Below are positions 37,070-47,637 of a DNA stretch of 52,999 nucleotides, in pieces. Positions within the stretch are counted from its first letter, which is position 1, and every line of letters begins with the position of its first letter. Origin of the DNA: Myxococcales bacterium. GTDB lineage: Bacteria; Myxococcota_A; Polyangia; Fen-1088. The stretch lies in the NCBI GenBank assembly GCA_003142855.1, contig PLNW01000118.1, forward strand, positions 1-52,999, given 5' to 3'. Under the pieces are notes generated by a model that did no database searches, had not been told where the DNA came from, and saw only the letters and a program-made list of their open reading frames with translations. The position numbers and the translations under genes were made by a program.

Positions 37070-38518
37070 TCAGAACGGCGCTTTTACGAGCTTCCAGGTG
37101 GGACTGTTCACCGCCATGTCAATGTCCCGCGCGAACACGGGGAAGCCCTGGTAGGCGTGGTACGGTCCTGAGTAGTCCCAGCTGTGCATCTGCCGGAAGG
37201 GCAGGCCCATCTTCTGGAAGAGGTATTTCTCCTTGATTCCGCTGCCCACCAGGTCGGGCTTCAGCTCGTGCACGAACCTTTCCAGTTCGTATTCGCTGGC
37301 ATCGTCGTAGACCACCGTGGCGTCCGGCATCTCAGGATGGGTGCGCTCGTAGTCGTCCCCGTGCGCGAATTCGTAGCCCGAGCCCACCACCACCATGCCC
37401 AGATCCTCGTAGGCGCCGACCGTGTGTCGGGGCCGCAGACCACCCACGTACAGCATCACCTTCTTGCCCTCCAGGCGTGGCCGATATTCGTCGAGCACGC
37501 TCTGCATGATGGGGTCGTACTTGGCGATGACCTTCTCGACGTTCTCCTTGATGCGGTCGTCGAATCGCTCGGCCAGTTTGCGCAGACTGTTGCGAATCTT
37601 GGTCGGGCCGAAGAAGTTCAGCTCGATCCAGGGGATGCTGTACTTTTCCTCCATGACCCGCGCCATGTAGTTCATGGAGCGGTAGCAGTGGATGATGGCC
37701 AGCTTGACCTTGTGGGTGGCAGCGATCTTTTCAATCTCCCCGTCGCCGGTCCAGGTGGCCTTCACATTCAGGCCACACTCTTCCAGCAGCGGCTTGACTG
37801 ACCAGACGTCACCGCCGATGTTGTAGTCGCCGATCAACGCCACGTCGTAGGGCCCTGCCTCTTCCGTGAATTCGCGTGTCTCGATCACGTAGTCGCGAAT
37901 GGTGTCGTTCGAGATGTGGTGGCCCAGGGACTGCGAAACGCCGCGAAAGCCCTCGCAGTTGCACGGGATGACCGGCAACTCCAGTTCCTGCGACATGCGC
38001 TTCGCCACAGCATTGATGTCGTCACCAATAAGGCCGACTGGACACTCAGAGAGCACCGAGATCGCCTTAGCCAGCGGGAACAGGTCTTTGACCTCCTTGA
38101 GCAGCACGGCCAGCTTCTTGTCCCCGCCGTACACGATGTCCTTCTCTTGAAAGTCCGAGGTCATCTGCATGGCGAAGTTGGAAACACCGTTGATGCCGGA
38201 CATGAGATTCCGCCGCGTGCCCCAGGAGTACCATCCACAGCCCACTGGCCCGTGCGACACGTGCACCATGTCGCGGATCGGTCCCCACACCACGCCCTTG
38301 GCGCCCGCGTAGGCGCAACCGCGCGCGCTCATGACCCCCGGCACGGTCTTGCGGTTTGATTTCACGCACGCGCTCGTGGCGGTCGGGTCATTGGGCGCCA
38401 GGTGCGGCGCCCGCTTGCCCCTGGCCTTTTCTGGATAGGCCTGCAGCGTCTGATCGATCATGGCCTGGGTGGACTCGCGCGTGATGCCGTCGACCTTCTT
38501 GACGGTTACTTCGGACAT
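37070..38518 (-). CDS. nifD: Nitrogenase MoFe protein, alpha chain
   Basis: A 482-residue subunit holding FeMo-co. P-cluster ligands are in [27 protein letters not shown] and [11 protein letters not shown]. The cofactor-binding cysteine is in [12 protein letters not shown] and the cofactor histidine in [16 protein letters not shown]. These features indicate a molybdenum enzyme; no anfG or vnfG gene is present. It follows nifH by 29 bp. Confidence 0.97.
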   Translation of the reverse strand: MSEVTVKKVDGITRESTQAMIDQTLQAYPEKARGKRAPHLAPNDPTATSACVKSNRKTVPGVMSARGCAYAGAKGVVWGPIRDMVHVSHGPVGCGWYSWGTRRNLMSGINGVSNFAMQMTSDFQEKDIVYGGDKKLAVLLKEVKDLFPLAKAISVLSECPVGLIGDDINAVAKRMSQELELPVIPCNCEGFRGVSQSLGHHISNDTIRDYVIETREFTEEAGPYDVALIGDYNIGGDVWSVKPLLEECGLNVKATWTGDGEIEKIAATHKVKLAIIHCYRSMNYMARVMEEKYSIPWIELNFFGPTKIRNSLRKLAERFDDRIKENVEKVIAKYDPIMQSVLDEYRPRLEGKKVMLYVGGLRPRHTVGAYEDLGMVVVGSGYEFAHGDDYERTHPEMPDATVVYDDASEYELERFVHELKPDLVGSGIKEKYLFQKMGLPFRQMHSWDYSGPYHAYQGFPVFARDIDMAVNSPTWKLVKAPF

Positions 38519-38547
38519 GGCGGGCTTCCTTTCCTTTCAGGTGCGGC

Positions 38548-39768
<1,221 letters not shown>

Positions 39769-39872
39769 TCATTTACGGGGAGTTTCTAATCGGTTAACTT
39801 TTCACAGAACCGGAGGAGTCGGCTTGACAGCAGCACGCCTGACACAAAGAGTTTGTGGCGGAAACTAGTGCG

Positions 39873-39900
39873 GCAGACGCACGCGGAAGCGCGCGTCTGC
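39873..39900 (+). promoter_or_regulatory. Hairpin in the leader of the molbindin gene
   Basis: GCAGACGC and GCGTCTGC form a perfect 8-bp stem that can extend inward through ACGCG/CGCG with one mismatch. It is 33 bp before the ATG, just upstream of the ribosome site, and could affect translation or mark an operator. Confidence 0.4.
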
Positions 39901-39932
39901 ACAGCCCATCGCCTGCAGGGAAGGACTAGATA

Positions 39933-40136
39933 ATGGAACTCAGCGCGAGAAATCAGCTCAAGGGGAAGATCAAGGAAATCGTCCGTGGTGCCGTGATGGG
40001 AGAGGTCATGGTGGATGTCAACGGCCAGACGATGACGTCTTCCATCAGTCTGTCCTCGATCGATCGCCTGGCGCTCAGGATTGGCGACGCGGTTCTTGTC
40101 GTCATCAAGGCCACCGACGTGATGATCGGAAAGTAG
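39933..40136 (+). CDS. mop: Molybdenum-pterin-binding protein (molbindin, TOBE domain)
   Basis: A 67-residue single TOBE/Mop domain: SARNQLKGKIKEIVRGAVMGEVMVDVNG then SLSSIDRLALRIGDAVLVVIKATDVMIGK. Molbindins assemble as hexamers and store molybdate in the cytosol. A good ribosome site (AGGGAAGGA) precedes the ATG. Placed opposite nifH it probably buffers molybdenum for FeMo-co. It is the only molybdenum-handling gene in the window. Confidence 0.92.
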   Translation: MELSARNQLKGKIKEIVRGAVMGEVMVDVNGQTMTSSISLSSIDRLALRIGDAVLVVIKATDVMIGK

Positions 40137-40220
40137 GACCGCGCCCAAACGGTTCATCGCATGCGGTCTTGCGGAGAGTGAAAGAGTAGGGGGCGAGCCG
40201 TTCTGCCGGCTTGCCATTCT

Positions 40221-40367
40221 CAACTTGAGACTACTGCTGTTGGTGACCGAGATGCCACCCTGGCCATCGGCCGCGATTTCGGCGACGTGACCCCGCTACG
40301 CGAAGTGATCCTGGGCGGCGGCCGTCACCTGTACGTGGCAGTCGACGTCGTGCCATCAGAGGGGTAG
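40221..40367 (+). pseudogene. C-terminal remnant of a transglutaminase-like gene
   Basis: The plus-strand frame ending at the TAG at 40365 reads ATLAIGRDFGDVTPLREVILGG, then HLYVAVDVVP. This follows the end of bacterial transglutaminase-like proteins, where GRDYxDVxPVRG and a final xVxVxVxV strand are typical. Only about 48 residues remain, there is no start codon with a ribosome site, and the catalytic domain is missing. The gene was probably lost when the nif region was built or moved here. Confidence 0.5.
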
Positions 40368-40401
40368 GGACTTCGCAAGCCCATGACCCCGCCAGACTAT
40401 T

Positions 40402-40773
40402 TCAAGCGACCTTGGCGTGTTCGTGATGGTGATCGCCAATTGCCCTGTAGGGGCGCTCGCCGATTCGTATGCGAATGGTCTCCGTCACCGGGTAGATGGA
40501 GATGCTGCCGCTGTCGATCTCCCCTGGGAGAGCGGTGGACACGATGGCGTCCACAACGGGATTCACCATATCCTCCTCGACCGTCATCTGAACTCGCATC
40601 ATTGGTGTGCAGTCGATGACGTAGGAGGAAGCGCGATAGATTCTCAGCCTACCGTCGCTAATCCCACAGTCCGCGACCTGCGACAGGGTCATGGTCTTGA
40701 CCCCGACCTGTCGGATGCGTTCCTTCACGTCCTCGAGCTTAGATGGCTTGATAATGGCGTCGATGCATTTCAT
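40402..40773 (-). CDS. PII-family protein next to nifA
   Basis: A 123-residue PII paralogue. The core is recognisable (KCIDAIIKPSKLEDVKERIRQVG, ALPGEIDSGSISIYPV, IRIRIGERPYRAIG), but the T-loop base GFGRQKG is replaced by DCGISDG. Unlike GlnK at 24919, Arg47 and Tyr51 are kept (IYRASSY). The C-terminus adds DHHHEHAKVA. It is upstream-adjacent to nifA's 3' end on the same strand. A role in adjusting NifA or DraT/DraG by nitrogen status is plausible; NifI-type regulation of nitrogenase is another option. Confidence 0.85.
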   Translation of the reverse strand: MKCIDAIIKPSKLEDVKERIRQVGVKTMTLSQVADCGISDGRLRIYRASSYVIDCTPMMRVQMTVEEDMVNPVVDAIVSTALPGEIDSGSISIYPVTETIRIRIGERPYRAIGDHHHEHAKVA

Positions 40774-40939
40774 GGTGTCGCCTCCTGACTGTCAGCAAAG
40801 CAGACTGAAGCGCATTCGACAATGGGCCAGGACGCGAGTTTCCGACGGATTTGCCGGGAAGCAACCGCAGCGAAACGCCCGAAACAATGGCGTGACAATC
40901 CGTTCGCAATCAGGAAGCCTGCGCTCTGCTGGACGCCAG

Positions 40940-42508
40940 CTACGAGGAGCGCCGCAACTTTTCCAGGTCGACGCGAAAGCGCTCCACGCGAAGTCCAATC
41001 ATCCGTTCCGAAATACCAAGCTTGCGTGCCGCTTCGGCCATGTTGCCCCGGGCGCTCTTGAGTGCCTCCACGATCATCTCGCGCTCCACGCCGTCCAGGG
41101 TGGTGCGTAGTTTGCCCCGCATGGGCGTGTGGCTCGCCTCCGCGGTCTGCAAGGTGGGAGGCAAATGGTGGCCGTGGATAACCCCATCCGTGGATAGCAG
41201 AACCGCACGCTCAACCACGTTCTGTAGTTCGCGCACGTTGCCGGGCCAGTGGTAGGCGACCAGCATGTCGATGGCCGGCGTGGAAATGCGGCGCACAGGT
41301 TTGTTGGCCGCTTTGGCGAAACGCACGACAAAATGATCAGCCAGTTGCAGTACATCGGTGCGGCGATCACGCAGCGGCGGGACATACAGGGGAAAGACAT
41401 TCAGCCGATAGAAAAGGTCCTCGCGGAACTGGCCCTGTTGCACCAGTTGCTCCAGGTCGCGGTGGGTCGCGGCGATGATGCGAACATCGACGTGCAGGAC
41501 CTCGTTGCCGCCCAGCCGCTCGAACTCCTTCTCTTGCAACACGCGCAGCAGTTTGACCTGCGTGGTCAGTGGCAGATCGCCGATCTCGTCGAGAAACAGC
41601 GTGCCCCCGTTGGCCAGCTCGAAACGGCCCTTTCGGCGCGCCACGGCGCCGGTAAAGGCGCCGCGCTCGTGACCAAAAAGCTCGCTCTCCACCACGCCGT
41701 CAGGCAGCGCACCGCAGTTCACGCGCACGAAGGGCTTGTCGGCGCGGGGACTGTTGTAGTGGATGCACTGGGCGACAAGCTCCTTTCCCACCCCGCTCTC
41801 GCCGCGAATCAGCGCCGTGGTTGGGCTGCCCGCCACTTGCGCAATCTCGGCTAGCAGGCGGGCCATCGCAGCCGAGTTGCCGATGATATTGGCGGGACGA
41901 AAGCGTTGGGCCAATTCGCTGTGCAGACGCGCGTTTTCACGTTCCAGCGACTCGTATTGCTCGCGCGCCGCCTGCCGCATGCGTACCGCCTGCGCGAGCA
42001 TGGAAGCGATGATGGTCAGCAGCCGGACGTCCTCTTCGAGGGAAACCTCGTCGTGGGACAATCGATCCACGCTGAGCGCTCCCACAACCTCTTTGCCGTT
42101 GATAATGGGAACGCAAATGAAGGAAACCTTGCCGCCTTCGCTGGTGCGGTTGCGGCGCCGCGCGCGCGTGCGATCGAGAAACAGCGGTTCGTCGACGACG
42201 TCCGGCACGATGGCGGGCTCGCCAGTCGCGATCACCTTGCCGGTGATGCCTTCGCCGAGAGCGTAGCGGCCGCGTTCCATCTCGTGCGGACTGAGCCCGA
42301 ACGCGTCCTCGATGACGATGGCGCCCGTGGCGCGGTTCAGAATCGTGATAGTCCCGCGCAGCATGCCCATGCGGGCTGCCATGCGCTGCAGGACAGGCCC
42401 GGTGACCTCATTGAGAGCGACGGTGCGCGTGAGCTCTTCACTGACCTCGAGAAGAAGGGCCAGATCCTGCCTGCCACGCGGCTGGGGATTTTCTACAAGT
42501 GCGTGCAT
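40940..42508 (-). CDS. nifA: nif-specific sigma-54 activator
   Basis: A 522-residue activator. GAF domain (about 20-165), AAA+ domain (about 205-440) with [40 protein letters not shown] and the [14 protein letters not shown] sensor region, then a Fis-type HTH ([24 protein letters not shown]) typical of NifA. It lacks the cysteine cluster of the oxygen-sensitive rhizobial NifA linker, and no nifL is nearby, so control may come through GAF-PII contact. It should activate the two sigma-54 promoters at nifH and nifB. Confidence 0.93.
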   Translation of the reverse strand: MHALVENPQPRGRQDLALLLEVSEELTRTVALNEVTGPVLQRMAARMGMLRGTITILNRATGAIVIEDAFGLSPHEMERGRYALGEGITGKVIATGEPAIVPDVVDEPLFLDRTRARRRNRTSEGGKVSFICVPIINGKEVVGALSVDRLSHDEVSLEEDVRLLTIIASMLAQAVRMRQAAREQYESLERENARLHSELAQRFRPANIIGNSAAMARLLAEIAQVAGSPTTALIRGESGVGKELVAQCIHYNSPRADKPFVRVNCGALPDGVVESELFGHERGAFTGAVARRKGRFELANGGTLFLDEIGDLPLTTQVKLLRVLQEKEFERLGGNEVLHVDVRIIAATHRDLEQLVQQGQFREDLFYRLNVFPLYVPPLRDRRTDVLQLADHFVVRFAKAANKPVRRISTPAIDMLVAYHWPGNVRELQNVVERAVLLSTDGVIHGHHLPPTLQTAEASHTPMRGKLRTTLDGVEREMIVEALKSARGNMAEAARKLGISERMIGLRVERFRVDLEKLRRSS

Positions 42509-42807
42509 CTTCAGTTGCGCTGTTGGGGACCATTGAAGTTATGCGTTGTCCGCAATTTCACCTAGTTGAGGACGGACGAGCCGCTGGAGGTCAGGGTTCT
42601 TAAGTCCTCCCTGTGAGCAAGCCGTACTATTGAGTGTACCAGAAACATATGGCCGTTGTGTTTCGCGAAGGTGAAAGGTTGGTAAAGCGCCGCCAGGGCC
42701 AGATGTGGGGACAGAGGGGGTGCATGCGGGAAACAATGCCGACGCGTGGAGACAGACGATTTTCTGCTAGGCTGGCGCTGCTTCGCGGTCGCGCCAGGCA
42801 TCGAATC
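42509..42807. other. Gap between nifA and the antiporter-like gene
   Basis: This 299-bp divergent region has no supported gene. I found neither a sigma-54 promoter nor the 43-bp nif element upstream of nifA. Confidence 0.5.
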
Positions 42808-44067
42808 ATGCAGACCTCTCCTCTCACCGTCCCCGCCTACGCAGTCCTTCCTTTCGTCATGGTCTTGGCGGGAATCGCCATCCTGCCGCTGACAGTGCCC
42901 GCGCTGTGGGAACGCAACCGGAACAAGGCCATATTTGTGGGGATTCTGGCCACGCCTGTGGCCGTATGGCTGCTGGCCCGAGGCCCTGCGTACCTATGGA
43001 ATGTGGGTTGCGAGTACTTCTCGTTTGTCTGCGTGGGGAGCGCGCTGTTCGTGGTCACTGGGGGCATTCACCTCGGGGGCGACCTGCGTGCGAGCCCGCG
43101 CAACAACACGCTGGTGCTTGGCATCGGGGCGGTTCTGGCGAGTCTGCTCGGGACCACGGGTGCCAGCATGTTGCTCATCGGCTTGCTTCTCAGGATGAAC
43201 GCGCAGCGACGGCACACCGGTCACATACCGTTCTTTTTCATCCTGCTGGTTGCCAATGTTGGGGGACTGCTGACTCCTCTGGGTGATCCGCCCCTGTTCT
43301 TGGGATTTCTGCGTGGCGTGCCTTTCCATTGGACGCTCCGCCTGTTTCCCATCTGGCTGGTTGCCGTGGGCTATTTGCTGGGAGTGTTCTATTGGCTCGA
43401 TCGTCGGGCCTGGGCTCGCGAGGCGCCCGCGGACATCGATCGCGGCGCGGGCCAGGTGGTGCCGCTTTCGCTGGAAGGTCGGCTGAACCTGATCTGGCTG
43501 TTGGGTGTGGTGCTCTCGTTTTTCCTGCCGTCCCCGGTGCGGGAAGCGGCGATGATTGCCGCAGCGGTTGGGTCGCTCACTTTGGGGAGCCGCGTGGGAC
43601 GCGACCGGAATGGATTCACGTTCGCTCCCATGACCGAGGTTGCCGTGCTCTTTGCTGGGATCTTCGTGACCGTGGCGCCCGCGCTGGCGCTGCTCGAACA
43701 AAAGGGTTCTGCTCTCGGTTTGGTGAAACCTTGGCAGTTCTTCGTTGCTTCGGGCGTGCTCTCCGGCGTGCTGGACAACGCGCCCACCTACCTGGCGTTC
43801 CTTACCGCAGGGCAAAGCACGGCCAGCGCTTTGGGCCTGCCCGCCAGTGTGGTGGGGGTACCGGGCAGCTACCTGGCAGCGATCAGCGCAGGGGCGGTTC
43901 TCATGGGGGCCAATACCTATGTCGGAAACAGCCCCAATTTCATGGTGAAGTCGATGGCGGAAGCCGCTGGCTACCGGATGCCCAGCTTCGCCCGCTACGC
44001 GATGATGGCTATCGCGGTGTTGCTGCCGGTCTACCTCGCGACCGCCCTGCTGGTCGCGAGGTACTAG
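42808..44067 (+). CDS. Na+/H+ antiporter-like membrane transporter
   Basis: A 419-residue protein with about 11-12 membrane segments of the CitMHS_2/NhaD-like group within the ion-transporter superfamily. Typical spots are NVGGLLTPLGDPPLFLGFL in the middle and SGVLDNAPTYLAFL with GANTYVGNSPNFMVKSMAE near the end, both re-entrant-loop-like repeats. It probably exchanges sodium for protons. The ATG at 42808 gives the natural N-terminus; upstream in-frame sequence is charged and not conserved. It converges with the PP2C gene 6 bp away. Confidence 0.8.
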   Translation: MQTSPLTVPAYAVLPFVMVLAGIAILPLTVPALWERNRNKAIFVGILATPVAVWLLARGPAYLWNVGCEYFSFVCVGSALFVVTGGIHLGGDLRASPRNNTLVLGIGAVLASLLGTTGASMLLIGLLLRMNAQRRHTGHIPFFFILLVANVGGLLTPLGDPPLFLGFLRGVPFHWTLRLFPIWLVAVGYLLGVFYWLDRRAWAREAPADIDRGAGQVVPLSLEGRLNLIWLLGVVLSFFLPSPVREAAMIAAAVGSLTLGSRVGRDRNGFTFAPMTEVAVLFAGIFVTVAPALALLEQKGSALGLVKPWQFFVASGVLSGVLDNAPTYLAFLTAGQSTASALGLPASVVGVPGSYLAAISAGAVLMGANTYVGNSPNFMVKSMAEAAGYRMPSFARYAMMAIAVLLPVYLATALLVARY

Positions 44068-44073
44068 GCGGCC

Positions 44074-44961
44074 TCAGCGAAACCAGCGTCGCACACGATC
44101 GCCGAGTCCGCCTAGAGGCTCCAGTTTGGCAGACGCGCGAGTAATACGCACCACAGCTGCCGTCACGTTATCGAATGCGCCGATGCTGTTGGCGGCATCG
44201 ATGAGCGCGCGACAACCGCTCGCCGCATCCAGATTCTCCACCACTCGCGGAAACTCGCTCTCGTCCAGGGAGTTATACAGGCCATCGCTGCACACGATGA
44301 GAACATCATCCTGCACCAGTTCGCGCGTGATGCGATCGACTCCCACGATGAGTTCGCGTCCCACGCTACGGGTGAGGACGCAGCGATCGGGATGATTGCG
44401 CAGGCGTTCCTTGCTCATCAGTCCCAGACTGGCACTGGCGCGCTCGGCGGCTACCGTGTGGTCCTTGGTCAACTGCAGAATCTGTCCCTCGCGGATAAGA
44501 TACAGTCGGCTGTCGCCCACGTGGGCGGCCAGGGCCTCGCCTCGATCGAGCACGAGCGCGGTCAGCGTGGTGCACATGGTGCGTAGCTGCGGCACGACCA
44601 CGGCGGTATCGTAGATTTCGATGTTGGCCTGCTGGACGGCACGCACCAGCCGTTTCATCGTGGCCACGCCCGGCCCTTGTTCTTTGAAGAACCGCACCAC
44701 TACTTCTGTGGCACGCTGGCTGGCGACCTCGCCGCCTTCGTAGCTAGACACACCGTCGGCCACCGCAACCAGGCCGCATTGGTCGCTTTCGCGATGGGTG
44801 ACACAGGCGTCTTCGTTGTCGTTGCGTTCAGTTCCCGGATGGCTGACGGCTGCCATGTCGAAGGCAAAAGCGGCGGCCGCCGACGGCGATGCGGCGTTTG
44901 CAGGAGGCATATGTGCCTCCTCTTTCGGAGCACCAAGCTCTTCGTCTTTAGCGACTGACAT
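44074..44961 (-). CDS. PP2C-family Ser/Thr phosphatase
   Basis: A 295-residue soluble phosphatase. Metal-binding motifs are in order: SHPGTERNDNEDAC, VADGVSSYEGGEVAS, AHVGDSRLYLIREGQI, CSDGLYNSLDE and DNVTAAVVRI. The N-terminal 35 residues are low-complexity and probably disordered. The start at 44961 has GAGG before it, and TACAAT further upstream could be a -10 box. It is the natural counterpart of the Ser/Thr kinase at 22024, though the genes are 21 kb apart. Confidence 0.9.
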   Translation of the reverse strand: MSVAKDEELGAPKEEAHMPPANAASPSAAAAFAFDMAAVSHPGTERNDNEDACVTHRESDQCGLVAVADGVSSYEGGEVASQRATEVVVRFFKEQGPGVATMKRLVRAVQQANIEIYDTAVVVPQLRTMCTTLTALVLDRGEALAAHVGDSRLYLIREGQILQLTKDHTVAAERASASLGLMSKERLRNHPDRCVLTRSVGRELIVGVDRITRELVQDDVLIVCSDGLYNSLDESEFPRVVENLDAASGCRALIDAANSIGAFDNVTAAVVRITRASAKLEPLGGLGDRVRRWFR

Positions 44962-45004
44962 TCAAGCCTCGATCTCGGTCATTGTACCCGCCTCTCCTAC
45001 CCAA

Positions 45005-45041
45005 GCGTGCGTCGCCCCCACGGGAAAGGAGCGACGCACGC
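45005..45041 (-). terminator. Perfect hairpin after the permease gene
   Basis: GCGTGCGTCGC (45005-45015) and GCGACGCACGC (45031-45041) form a perfect 11-bp stem with a 15-nt loop, 15 bp after the permease stop codon. No T-run follows on the minus strand. Confidence 0.5.
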
Positions 45042-45055
45042 ACCCCCGACTCCCC

Positions 45056-46957
45056 CTATGCTGGCACGCGATCCGCCGCCACCCCGGGCTTGTCCACCAT
45101 CACCGCGCGTGCCTTGGCCTTGCTGTTGCGCAGGAAGTACACCGCCCCGTACACACCCCACACCGCGCAGGCTCCAAGAGCAATATACGGTTCCTTCACA
45201 CTCATGCCCGCCACCATGAATGGCCCCACCAGGTAGAACAGCATGCAGATCAGATTGGCCACCAGGCCGAACAGCGGGATGAACAGGTGTTTGAATCCGT
45301 TGAACGACTTGTGCTCGCGGAATGCCACCATCGCCACGATACAGGTCATCATGTACAGCATGAAGGTGCCGAAGTTGCTGACCAAGGTCACGATGACCAG
45401 CGAGTTGGGCAGCTTGGCGTATGTCTCGGGGCTGAATACGCCGAAGCCGTACCAGAGGTTCTGGAACTTGGGCTCCAAGGCCGACGGGGTGGTTCCACCG
45501 AGGTACAGTGACACAGTGATGATGCCAATGACCGCCGAGATGGCTGCCAGGGTCCAGATCGACCGATACGGTGTCAGTGTCTTGCCGTGCAGCAGGCCGA
45601 AGTGCGAGGGCATCTCCTCGTCGCGGCCCATGGCGTAGGTCACGCGCGCCCCGGTGCTCAGGCAGGACAGGGTGGTGCCAATGAGAGCCAGGAACACGGT
45701 GAGCGCCTGCACAAGCATGAAGGCGCGGCCCGCTTGATAGCTGCCAAAGAGCCAGGTGCCTACGATGACCATCATGTCGCCCAAGGGCGCGCCCGAGCCG
45801 GCCGCATTGGTCATGGTGTAGCCCTGATTGAGGAAGTAATTGGCTGCGAAATACTCAATCAGGTAACAGAAGATCCCCTGAATCCCCAGCGACAGCAGCA
45901 CCGCCCGTGGAATGTCTCGCTTGGCGTTGCGGGCCTCCTCGCCCATGGAGGTGACTGACTCGAAGCCGACCAAGATGAGGATGGCGATGCAGGCCTGAAT
46001 GACGATCAGGGAGAACCCGTGGGGCGCCGGCACCGAGGAAGCCCTCTCGTGGAATTTGAAGTGCGGGGTCAGGTCAGCCGGATGGTCGGCATCCACAGGT
46101 TCCATCTTCATGGCCTCGCTGGTCGCGTAGGTGATGGTGAACGGTACCGGCTTGCCGTCCTTCATCTCGGGCACAGGCATGCCATCATCATCCATCTTGG
46201 GCGCCGTGACCGGCTGACCGGCGGGGTCCAATTTGGGCTTGCCATTCTCCAGCACCGGCTCCTGCATGACGTTGTAGTCGACCGGGATGCCATTCACGAG
46301 CTGGAAGGCCCGCGAGCCCTCGCCGTGGTGAACCCGGTACGAGATGGCCATGACCGAGAAGACCAGCAATGCGGTAATCTGCACGATGTTGATGAGAACG
46401 TTCACGCCAGTCGTCCCAGTCACGCCTCGGAACGCGATGTAGGCCACGCCAAACGCAAAGCCCACGCAAAAGAGGACCATGAAGACGGGACTGTTGATGG
46501 ACCCACTGAAGGTATTGGGGAAGAACTGGTTGAGCAGATAGCCACTGAGAATGGCTGTCACCCCCACCATGCAGCCCGGGTACACCCAGTAGTAGAGGTG
46601 GCTCGCCCATCCGGTCATGAACTTGGCAATGCGCGCAAAGCGATAGGCCTTGGTGTGGTTGAGGAAGGCCTGCTCGGCGAAGAAATACGACGACCCGGCT
46701 CCGGGATAGAGCTTGGACAATTCAGCGTAGCTGATGGCCGTGGCAAAGCACAGGAGCAAGGCCGCAACGATGCCGAACCACATTGACGAGCCGGCCAGCG
46801 GCGCGCCGTATAGGGACTGCATCTGATACGTGAGCCACAAGAATGCGCCTGGCGCAATCAGCGCCATGGCATTTACGGTGAGGCCCGTCAGACCCAGTGT
46901 GGGTCGAACAGAGCCTTTCCCAGCACTGCCGTTGCCTGTTGCCGATGTTGGTTCCAT
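45056..46957 (-). CDS. APC-family amino-acid/polyamine permease
   Basis: A 633-residue inner-membrane permease with about 12-14 membrane segments. The N-terminal motif LTGLTVNAMALIAPGAFLW and the GYEEPHKVxR-like region LVGFESVTSMGEEARNAKRDIPRAV identify the APC superfamily. An unusual hydrophilic insert of about 90 residues (NGIPVDYNVMQEPVL to FHERASSVPAPHG) lies between two membrane helices. The ATG at 46957 has the ribosome site GAAGGAAC. The substrate cannot be deduced. No neighbouring gene shares its transcript. Confidence 0.85.
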   Translation of the reverse strand: MEPTSATGNGSAGKGSVRPTLGLTGLTVNAMALIAPGAFLWLTYQMQSLYGAPLAGSSMWFGIVAALLLCFATAISYAELSKLYPGAGSSYFFAEQAFLNHTKAYRFARIAKFMTGWASHLYYWVYPGCMVGVTAILSGYLLNQFFPNTFSGSINSPVFMVLFCVGFAFGVAYIAFRGVTGTTGVNVLINIVQITALLVFSVMAISYRVHHGEGSRAFQLVNGIPVDYNVMQEPVLENGKPKLDPAGQPVTAPKMDDDGMPVPEMKDGKPVPFTITYATSEAMKMEPVDADHPADLTPHFKFHERASSVPAPHGFSLIVIQACIAILILVGFESVTSMGEEARNAKRDIPRAVLLSLGIQGIFCYLIEYFAANYFLNQGYTMTNAAGSGAPLGDMMVIVGTWLFGSYQAGRAFMLVQALTVFLALIGTTLSCLSTGARVTYAMGRDEEMPSHFGLLHGKTLTPYRSIWTLAAISAVIGIITVSLYLGGTTPSALEPKFQNLWYGFGVFSPETYAKLPNSLVIVTLVSNFGTFMLYMMTCIVAMVAFREHKSFNGFKHLFIPLFGLVANLICMLFYLVGPFMVAGMSVKEPYIALGACAVWGVYGAVYFLRNSKAKARAVMVDKPGVAADRVPA

Positions 46958-47345
46958 GTTCTGTTCCTTCTTTGCTGTTGCGAATGAGCGCCAACACATT
47001 TTGTGTTCGTGATTATTCGCCGTTGCTATGGAGCAACTATACTCACAGTCGGTTAACAACGTATTTCACTGGGGCCAATTTGCCGTAACACTGTGGACGA
47101 GATTTGCGCGCGCTCGACCGTCGCTATCTGGTCGAGATCAGGGAGGATGAAACCGTCGAGCCTCGGGTCGGTCATCTGGGCGAAACAATCCGGATGCACG
47201 GCAGAAGGAACCGTCTCGGTTGCGCCCGAGCGTCCTGGCGGTGTCGAGGGCAGGCTCCCCACCGGGTGGGCCCATAGGCGTTAAGCGGATCAACGGCGGA
47301 ATGAGATGGCCATTCGTGATTCGAGGACACAAGCCTTCGATTGGT

Positions 47346-47504
47346 CACCCCTCTCCCTTTCGGGAGAGGGGCTTGGGGGTGAGGGCAAGGCTTTCTCTGA
47401 GCCGGACGCTGAAGTCAGGACGGTGTTGTGGGTGTACGCGCGGCAGGATTCGACGTGCAAATGCAGTACCCTCACCCCAGCCCTCTCCCAGAGGGAGAGG
47501 GTGG
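47346..47504. repeat. REPIN-like pair of inverted palindromic repeats
   Basis: The left unit (47346-47385) contains CCCTCTCCC-TTTC-GGGAGAGGG and then GGGGGTGAGGG. The right unit (47469-47504) is its inverted copy, CCCTCACCCC followed by CCCTCTCCC-AGA-GGGAGAGGG. Each unit can fold alone and the two can pair with each other across an 83-bp spacer. This is the architecture of REP doublets. Confidence 0.65.
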
Positions 47505-47585
47505 TCTACCCCAGCTCTTCCGGCGCAATTCCGCCGCTTAATGCCTATGCCGCCCCGGGCTGGGCTTCACGCACAAGTTGCGTCG

Positions 47586-47607
47586 TTGTCACCAGGCCGT
47601 CACACGA
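47586..47607 (+). promoter_or_regulatory. Pho box before pstS
   Basis: TTGTCACCAGG and CCGTCACACGA are two directly adjacent 11-bp units with the GTCAC core. The box ends 30 bp before the pstS ATG. Confidence 0.75.
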
Positions 47608-47637
47608 GATGGGCATGGTGCGGGCAAGGAGATTGCG

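Larger units (their letters stand above)
46958..47637. other. Gap between the permease and pstS
   Basis: This 680-bp region has the REPIN-like element (47346-47504) and the pstS Pho box (47586-47607). A 69-residue minus-strand frame at 47053-47262 (containing HPDCFAQMTDPRLDGFILPDL) looks somewhat protein-like but has no recognised family and may be a remnant. Confidence 0.5.

Noticed and set aside
37070..38518. Alternative (vanadium or iron-only) nitrogenase
   Set aside because: nifD keeps molybdenum-type motifs, and no delta-subunit gene (vnfG/anfG) lies between nifD and nifK.
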